Of a stretch of 64,000 bases of DNA, positions 61,480-64,000 are shown piece by piece. Position numbers and translations under genes: made by a program. This DNA comes from Roseivirga sp. BDSF3-8. Lineage in GTDB: Bacteria > Bacteroidota > Bacteroidia > Cytophagales > Cyclobacteriaceae. The notes under the pieces are model-generated. The model was given only the letters and a program-made list of their open reading frames with translations, was not told the origin of the DNA and ran no database searches. Location of the stretch: assembly GCF_041449215.1 (NCBI RefSeq), contig NZ_JBGNFV010000001.1, forward strand, positions 3,117,001 to 3,181,000, given 5' to 3'. Numbering within the stretch: position 1 is the first letter of the stretch; the number at the start of each line of letters is the position of its first letter.

Positions 61480-62976
61480 TCAGTTTCGCGCCGCCCAGTT
61501 CTTAGAGCGGCCCACCGCCTCATCCCATCGCGAGAGCAGATGCCCCGCATCAAAACCCTCCTCCGGGGTGAACGTTCGGTCTGCCTGCCACTGTGCTTTC
61601 AGGTCTTCGTGGTCTTTCCAGAAGCCTACCGCCAGCCCTGCAAGGTACGCCGCCCCCAGGGCTGTCGTCTCCATCACCTCCGGTCGCTTCACCACCAGGT
61701 CCAGTATATCCGACTGAAACTGCATCAACAGGTCGTTTGCACTCGCCCCGCCATCTACGCGCAGCTCCTTAAAGGGCATTTCCGCATCCTTTTGCATCGC
61801 CCGCATCACATCCATGGTCTGGTACGCCATACTTTCCAGCGCCGCCCGCGCGATGTGGCCCGCCTCCGTACCGCGGCTAAGCCCCACGATGACGCCCCGC
61901 GCATACTGGTCCCAGTGCGGCGCCCCCAGTCCTGTCAGGGCCGGTACCAGGTACACATCCCCGTTGTCTTTCACCGTCTTTGCCAGCGCCTCTATTTCTG
62001 CCGAGTCCTCTATCAGGTGCAGGCCGTCCCGCAGCCACTGTACAATCGCGCCTGCTATAAAAATACTCCCCTCCAGCGCATAGGTCGTTTTGCCTTCTAT
62101 CTGCCATGCAATGGTGCTTAGCAGGTTATTGTCAGATGAGATTGGCTTGTCTCCCGTATTCATCACCACAAAGCAGCCCGTGCCGTAGGTATTCTTCACC
62201 ATCCCCGGTTCTGTGCATAGCTGGCCAAAGAGCGCTGCCTGCTGATCGCCTGCCATACCCGCTATCGGTATCTCCCGGTCAAAGAGGCTGTGCAGGGTGT
62301 GCGCATACACCTCTGATGAGGCCACCACCTCCGGCAGCATCGTCTCCGGCACCTGCAGCAGCTCCAGCAGTTCCTCGTCCCAGTTCAGTTCTTTGATATT
62401 GTACAGCATCGTGCGGCTCGCGTTCGTCACATCCGTCACGTGCGTTTTGCCCCCCGTCAGGTTATACACCAGCCAGCTATCGATGGTGCCAAAAGCCAGC
62501 CTGCCCTGCCGCGCCTTTTCCCGGGCACCCTCCACATGGTCCAGCAGCCACGCTATCTTCGTTCCCGAAAAGTACGCATCTATCAGCAGCCCCGTCTTTT
62601 GCTGCACCCTGCGCGTAAGCCCCTTTGCCTTCAGGCGGTCACACACCTGGCTCGTGCGGCGGTCCTGCCATACGATGGCCCGGTGTATAGGCTTTCCCGT
62701 ATCACGGTCCCACACAATGGTCGTCTCCCGCTGGTTTGTGATCCCTATCGCCGCCACCTGCCCGGCCGCCGTACCCGTCTCCTTCAGCACCTCCTGGGCC
62801 ACCTGCAGTTGCGATTGCCATATTTCCTCCGCATCGTGCTCCACCCATCCGCTGTGGGGGTAGTACTGCTTAAATTCCTTCCGGGCTATGCCCGCTATTT
62901 TTCCGCTATGGTCAAAAAGTATCGCCCGCGAGCTCGTGGTGCCCTGGTCCAGTGCTAAAATGTATTGTGTACTCAC
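61480..62976 (-). CDS. glpK: Glycerol kinase
   Basis: A 498-residue FGGY kinase that makes glycerol-3-phosphate. [15 protein letters not shown] is the ATP-binding N terminus, [14 protein letters not shown] the substrate region, [12 protein letters not shown] and the late [19 protein letters not shown] signature are all present. It lies 133 bases upstream of glpD. No glpF gene is present here. Confidence 0.96.
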   Translation of the reverse strand: MSTQYILALDQGTTSSRAILFDHSGKIAGIARKEFKQYYPHSGWVEHDAEEIWQSQLQVAQEVLKETGTAAGQVAAIGITNQRETTIVWDRDTGKPIHRAIVWQDRRTSQVCDRLKAKGLTRRVQQKTGLLIDAYFSGTKIAWLLDHVEGAREKARQGRLAFGTIDSWLVYNLTGGKTHVTDVTNASRTMLYNIKELNWDEELLELLQVPETMLPEVVASSEVYAHTLHSLFDREIPIAGMAGDQQAALFGQLCTEPGMVKNTYGTGCFVVMNTGDKPISSDNNLLSTIAWQIEGKTTYALEGSIFIAGAIVQWLRDGLHLIEDSAEIEALAKTVKDNGDVYLVPALTGLGAPHWDQYARGVIVGLSRGTEAGHIARAALESMAYQTMDVMRAMQKDAEMPFKELRVDGGASANDLLMQFQSDILDLVVKRPEVMETTALGAAYLAGLAVGFWKDHEDLKAQWQADRTFTPEEGFDAGHLLSRWDEAVGRSKNWAARN

Positions 62977-63423
62977 AAGGTTTGGGTTGGTTTCACTGAT
63001 AAATTAGCTGCTATGCCTCTGGTAAGCAACCGGTAAGCGGAAAAAGAGGTTTTCAACTTCCCGCCCGCGCCCCTCGCAGGTTAGCGTCAGTGTACTTTTC
63101 TTAAAATGAGGGTGACCTGCTTCCGGCATTTCCCCCCCCATTCTTACAAAACGTCCTGTAGAAAAAAGCCTGTTCTTACACCTACCCGAATCCCCGGCAG
63201 ATGCCCTCTGCAGGAATGTTAGCTTATTCATCCTTAGCTAATTAGTAAATAATCCAAGTCCGCAGGTCCTATCCTGTAAGCAACTAACTATCTCAACAAG
63301 GATTAATCCTATAATCATGCCGCCCAAAAATTACGTCCCTACGGAGTAGTCATTTTTAAAGATTCGTACAGGCTTATTAAATTCAGGATCGGATCAATAA
63401 AAGGGAATCCATTCCGTCATATT
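62977..63423. other. Divergent intergenic region before the right-edge operon
   Basis: About 445 bases between glpK and the right-edge gene. It contains GGTAAGC twice near 63018-63037 and a loose inverted repeat GCAGGT/ACCTGC (63076-63121). Promoters for glpK and the plus-strand operon must lie here, but none could be assigned. No gene is seen. Confidence 0.4.
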
Positions 63424-63993
63424 GTGAGTAAAGACTATATCACCGGTTTGCAGGCCGAGATCGACTGGCTGTCGCGTGTCATAGAGGCCCGCGTTAAGGA
63501 CGAAGGCGCCGATTTTGAGGCTATTGCTCCGCCCGAGCTGCCCGCCGGCAGTGTCCTGGCAGATTTCATCAGTGAAAACCAGCTCAGCCCCGCCGAGCGG
63601 CTTCTGCTTATCCTGGTACTCGTACCTCACCTGTACCCCGTCTTCCTTCACAAAAAGACCAGCGAAACCCCCATCAGTCATTTGCCCCCGCACCTGTCCA
63701 AAGGCGAGTTTCAGAAGTACCACTTTGGTGTCGTTAAGTCACCCACTTCCGATTCCTTTCTGCCTACCGGGCAGACTTTTCTGTACCTGGTGGCGGGGCA
63801 GCACCTGGGTCTGCGTGCCGAGCATATCGGCCATATCTACCAAAACCGGTATACCCTCGTTTCGCGGGATATCATCAAGCCCGTGCAGAACAATGGCTAC
63901 GATCCTATACTAAGTAACATCCTTGCCATAAGCCAGCAGTACGTACTGGCCTTTACGCTTAATCAATCATCCTTTTTACCTGAATCCTCATGA
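63424..63993 (+). CDS. N-terminal-module-like protein of contractile-injection AAA+ ATPases
   Basis: A 189-residue protein from a GTG start. LSPAERLLLILVLVPHLYP and SFLPTGQTFLYLVAGQHLGLR resemble, from memory, the N-terminal (winged-helix-like) part of the ATP-binding proteins in Bacteroidota extracellular contractile injection or T6SS-iv loci. Those proteins usually carry an AAA+ domain in the same chain. This one stops after the module, and the next gene begins within its stop (ATGA), so the system may be split or the ATPase lies elsewhere. No P-loop is present here. The identification is tentative. Confidence 0.5.
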   Translation: MSKDYITGLQAEIDWLSRVIEARVKDEGADFEAIAPPELPAGSVLADFISENQLSPAERLLLILVLVPHLYPVFLHKKTSETPISHLPPHLSKGEFQKYHFGVVKSPTSDSFLPTGQTFLYLVAGQHLGLRAEHIGHIYQNRYTLVSRDIIKPVQNNGYDPILSNILAISQQYVLAFTLNQSSFLPESS

Positions 63994-64000
63994 AAACAAA
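63990..64000 (+). CDS. Start of the next gene, cut by the window edge
   Basis: An ATG overlapping the previous stop as ATGA, followed by AAAACAAA. It shows that the right-edge gene is first in a multi-gene operon; nothing can be said about the product. Confidence 0.5.

Overview
The window reads as a chromosomal segment of a Bacteroidota bacterium, most likely of the order Cytophagales. This is inferred from four things: a PorX-type response regulator of type IX secretion, an LpxC-FabZ fusion inside an lpx operon, a DAHP synthase-chorismate mutase fusion, and many Bacteroidota-type lipoproteins and DUF families. Few genes show strong Shine-Dalgarno sites, and some promoters carry a TAnnTTTG-like -7 element. 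No rRNA, tRNA or CRISPR array was recognised.

Layout. 0.6-7.4 kb: a lipoprotein, pyruvate carboxylase, an ECF sigma factor with an overlapping membrane partner, RlpA and a VOC protein. 7.8-12 kb: a small gene, a Y1 (RAYT-like) transposase, valS, then a repeat-rich gap. 12.5-19.3 kb: a 1489-residue CheB-CheR-PAS-kinase-receiver hybrid, a second ECF sigma unit and an IS200/IS605-type insertion. 19.3-27.7 kb: alanine dehydrogenase, tsaE and porX on the minus strand; divergent to them an HD hydrolase, lpxD, lpxC-fabZ, lpxA and an ABC ATPase (lipid A and early fatty acid steps). 27.8-34.4 kb: a lipoprotein, a secreted protein, an IscA-like protein and a tight plus-strand run from a YkvA protein to a MazG-like hydrolase. 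34.7-38.8 kb: a minus-strand accessory block with an MFS transporter, two unknown genes (one apparently broken by an amber codon) and a RES-Xre toxin-antitoxin pair. 38.8-45.1 kb: a FabH-like synthase, aroA, aroB and the DAHP synthase-chorismate mutase fusion (shikimate pathway), with divergent proline dehydrogenase.

45.3-50.9 kb is a mixed region: a HAD protein, a peroxiredoxin-like protein, a polysaccharide deacetylase, a glycosyltransferase without a conventional start, a structured RNA candidate with a terminator, DUF4199, a previously uncalled 54-residue Cys-rich double-glycine-leader peptide, and YggS. 51-56.2 kb carries a GH3-family enzyme, a LysE exporter, a possible small RNA, an amino acid permease and a DUF4397-like lipoprotein. 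56.2-59.8 kb is dominated by a dispersed TGAGT-rich repeat family with an embedded CGCGATGAATCGCG palindrome, an IS3-family element and a phosphotransferase. glpD and glpK follow on the minus strand.

The right edge starts an operon. Its first gene resembles the N-terminal module of the AAA+ ATPases found in Bacteroidota contractile injection loci, so a larger system may lie just outside the window.

The most interesting items are the orphan RiPP-like precursor (49918-50082), the c-di-GMP-I-riboswitch-like leader (48656-48785) ahead of the ATG-less glycosyltransferase, the candidate injection-system edge gene, and the dispersed repeat family.
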